The notes beneath the pieces were generated by a model that saw nothing but the letters and a program-made list of their open reading frames with translations, was not told the DNA's origin and did not search any database. The position numbers and the translations under genes are program-made. A stretch of 5,093 bases of DNA from Candidatus Roizmanbacteria bacterium (GTDB lineage Bacteria; Patescibacteriota; Microgenomatia; UBA1406; GWC2-37-13): NCBI GenBank assembly GCA_016206365.1, contig JACQRR010000087.1, forward strand, positions 1 to 5,093. The letters run 5' to 3'. Position 1 is the stretch's first letter. Each line of letters opens with the position of its first letter. Below, one piece after another: positions 4,172-5,093 of this stretch.

Positions 4172-4771
4172 ATGTCACGACTAAATATATTTTTACTACT
4201 AATACTTGCTGGCTTGCTCATATTTGCCCAGACAGATTCAGCGTTGGAGGAAAAATCAATCAACTCCGATCCTCCCCTGGCCATAACAACAACCCCAACT
4301 GCTACCCCCACTCCCACCCCAATAATTGCCCAACCCGCCTCCGTTTCTATTCCAAAAATTCAGATAACAGCCCCAATTGAACCGGTAGGAACAGATGAAA
4401 ATGGCAAGATGCAGCTTCCCCAAGACATAAACGTAGTTGGCTGGTATTCGTTGGGGTCTAAGCCGGGAGAGGCAGGCAACGCCGTCATAGCAGGACACTT
4501 GGATTCAGCCACTGGCGAAGGAGCGATATTCTACAATCTTAGGATAGTTGAACCAGGGGATGAAATTATCATCAACGATCAGACTGGAAAAGAATATAGA
4601 TTCGTTGTAACCGAGAAAGTGATTTACCCTTACGACCAGGTTCCGATCGACAAAGTCTTTGGCAAAAGTTCGCAAAAGAGGTTGAATTTGATTACCTGTA
4701 CCGGCGTCTGGAATCCGTTAGAAAAAAATTATTCCCACCGAACCGTCATTTTTTCGCAGCTCCTTGAATAA
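4172..4771 (+). CDS. Sortase, class E/F-like, membrane-anchored
   Basis: A 199-residue protein. Residues 5-24 form an uncleaved signal anchor or signal peptide. Residues 39-50 are a Thr/Pro linker (TTTPTATPTPTP) that spaces the catalytic domain from the membrane. The sortase domain spans about 57-198: SIPKIQITAPI (59-69), GHLDSA with catalytic H109, GAIFYNLRIVEPGDEI (117-132), LITCTG with catalytic C176, and SHRTVIFS with the catalytic arginine R190. All three catalytic residues are present, so it should be an active cysteine transpeptidase on the outer face of the membrane. The short length and the GHLD/TCTG style fit classes E/F. No LPXTG-type substrate or pilin gene lies beside it. ATG 4172 has no ribosome binding site and lies 9 nt after a long inverted repeat. 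Its GC content looks higher than that of its neighbours, largely in the C-rich linker codons. Confidence 0.9.
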   Translation: MSRLNIFLLLILAGLLIFAQTDSALEEKSINSDPPLAITTTPTATPTPTPIIAQPASVSIPKIQITAPIEPVGTDENGKMQLPQDINVVGWYSLGSKPGEAGNAVIAGHLDSATGEGAIFYNLRIVEPGDEIIINDQTGKEYRFVVTEKVIYPYDQVPIDKVFGKSSQKRLNLITCTGVWNPLEKNYSHRTVIFSQLLE

Positions 4772-4820
4772 AAACTGGATCGGCAACGTCAGCTACAAAA
4801 AAAGTGCTCCTCTTTTCATC

Positions 4821-4849
4821 TTGACATACCTTTGAAAAAGACATAGAAT
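4821..4849 (+). promoter_or_regulatory. Promoter of the response regulator gene
   Basis: A perfect -35 TTGACA (4821-4826), a 17-bp spacer and a -10 TAGAAT (4844-4849, 5 of 6). The -10 overlaps an upstream in-frame ATG (4848-4850) and ends 7 nt before the ATG at 4857, so the message should begin at that second ATG. There is no convincing terminator in the 85 nt after the sortase gene. Confidence 0.75.
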
Positions 4850-4856
4850 GGGATTC

Positions 4857-5093
4857 ATGCAAACAGTTCTTCTCGTCGAAGACGATGAAGAATATAGAGA
4901 AATCCTTTCGGAAATACTTAGAGATTCTAACCTAGGCGTTGTTGAGGCGGCTAATGGCGAGGAGGGATTGCGTGCACTGCAAAAATCCTCGATTGATCTC
5001 ATTCTTCTTGATTTGATCATGGTCAAGATGGATGGAATCAAATTCTACAACCGATACAAAAAATTAATCAAGAAAAAAATTCCTATACTTATC
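4857..5093 (+). CDS. Response regulator receiver domain, 3' end beyond the window
   Basis: The first 79 residues of a CheY-like receiver domain are visible, and the frame runs off the window end. Motifs in order: TVLLVEDDEEYRE (3-15) with the acidic pocket at E8-D9-D10, ANGEEGL (32-38), and DLILLDLIMVKMDG (47-60) with the phospho-acceptor D52 and the MDG turn. The window stops in KIPILI (74-79), the strand that normally leads to the conserved Thr/Ser; the later Lys is not visible. It should be phosphorylated by a histidine kinase. Whether an output domain follows cannot be seen. An in-frame ATG at 4848 would add three residues, but it overlaps the -10 hexamer; ATG 4857 lies 7 nt after it and gives the usual short lead into the first strand. 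There is no ribosome binding site. Confidence 0.9.
   Translation, partial: MQTVLLVEDDEEYREILSEILRDSNLGVVEAANGEEGLRALQKSSIDLILLDLIMVKMDGIKFYNRYKKLIKKKIPILI

Noticed and set aside
4256..4498. Open frame of 80 codons on the - strand, Gly/Trp-rich
   Set aside because: The Gly/Trp richness is the complement of the Thr/Pro linker codons of the sortase, which has all its catalytic residues.
4793..5041. Open frame of 82 codons on the - strand, Ser/Arg-rich
   Set aside because: It is antisense to a clear receiver domain with its own consensus promoter.

Overview
The window is AT-rich and compact, with short intergenic gaps. It reads with the standard bacterial code: the four-helix-bundle gene ends on TGA, and no frame needs TGA to be read through. 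Several things suggest a Candidate Phyla Radiation (Patescibacteria) genome, perhaps Microgenomates-like. These are a stand-alone four-helix-bundle (23S-IVP/Avd-type) gene, a sortase with a Thr-Pro linker, small Lys-rich one-helix and multi-helix membrane proteins that I cannot place in a named family, and the near absence of Shine-Dalgarno sites. This placement is inference; there is no rRNA or other marker gene here.

Layout. Positions 1-150 hold a dispersed-type palindrome and a strong promoter, covered at its -10 by a 12-bp tandem repeat. A Phd/YefM-type antitoxin (151-420) overlaps a PIN-domain toxin (395-760) on the + strand. Convergent to them on the - strand are an EamA/DMT transporter (776-1633), a very short orphan Phd-type antitoxin with a TTG start (1684-1854), and a VIT1/CCC1-type metal transporter (1884-2672). 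Next is a unit of about 557 bp (2690-3246). It has 26-bp imperfect terminal inverted repeats, flanking AACT copies, and one four-helix-bundle gene on the + strand (2794-3171). Two - strand membrane proteins follow: a four-helix protein of unknown function (3250-3711) and a 48-residue one-helix protein (3778-3924). The + strand resumes with a promoter, a 124-bp inverted repeat with 10-bp perfect ends (4039-4162), a class E/F-like sortase (4172-4771), and the start of a response regulator cut by the window edge (4857 onward).

Two themes stand out. First, at least five starts have a -10 hexamer ending only 6-9 nt before the start codon and no ribosome binding site; four of those five promoters have a perfect TTGACA -35 spaced 17 bp away. 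This implies leaderless mRNAs, and it decides the start codon of the antitoxin and of the response regulator. Second, the four-helix-bundle gene sits in a self-complementary, transposon-like or IVS-like cassette with no transposase, placed neatly between two genes and touching the promoter of one of them. The remaining genes have separate jobs: plasmid/chromosome stabilisation or stress (TA pair), metabolite and metal transport, cell-surface protein processing (sortase) and signalling. They do not form one pathway.
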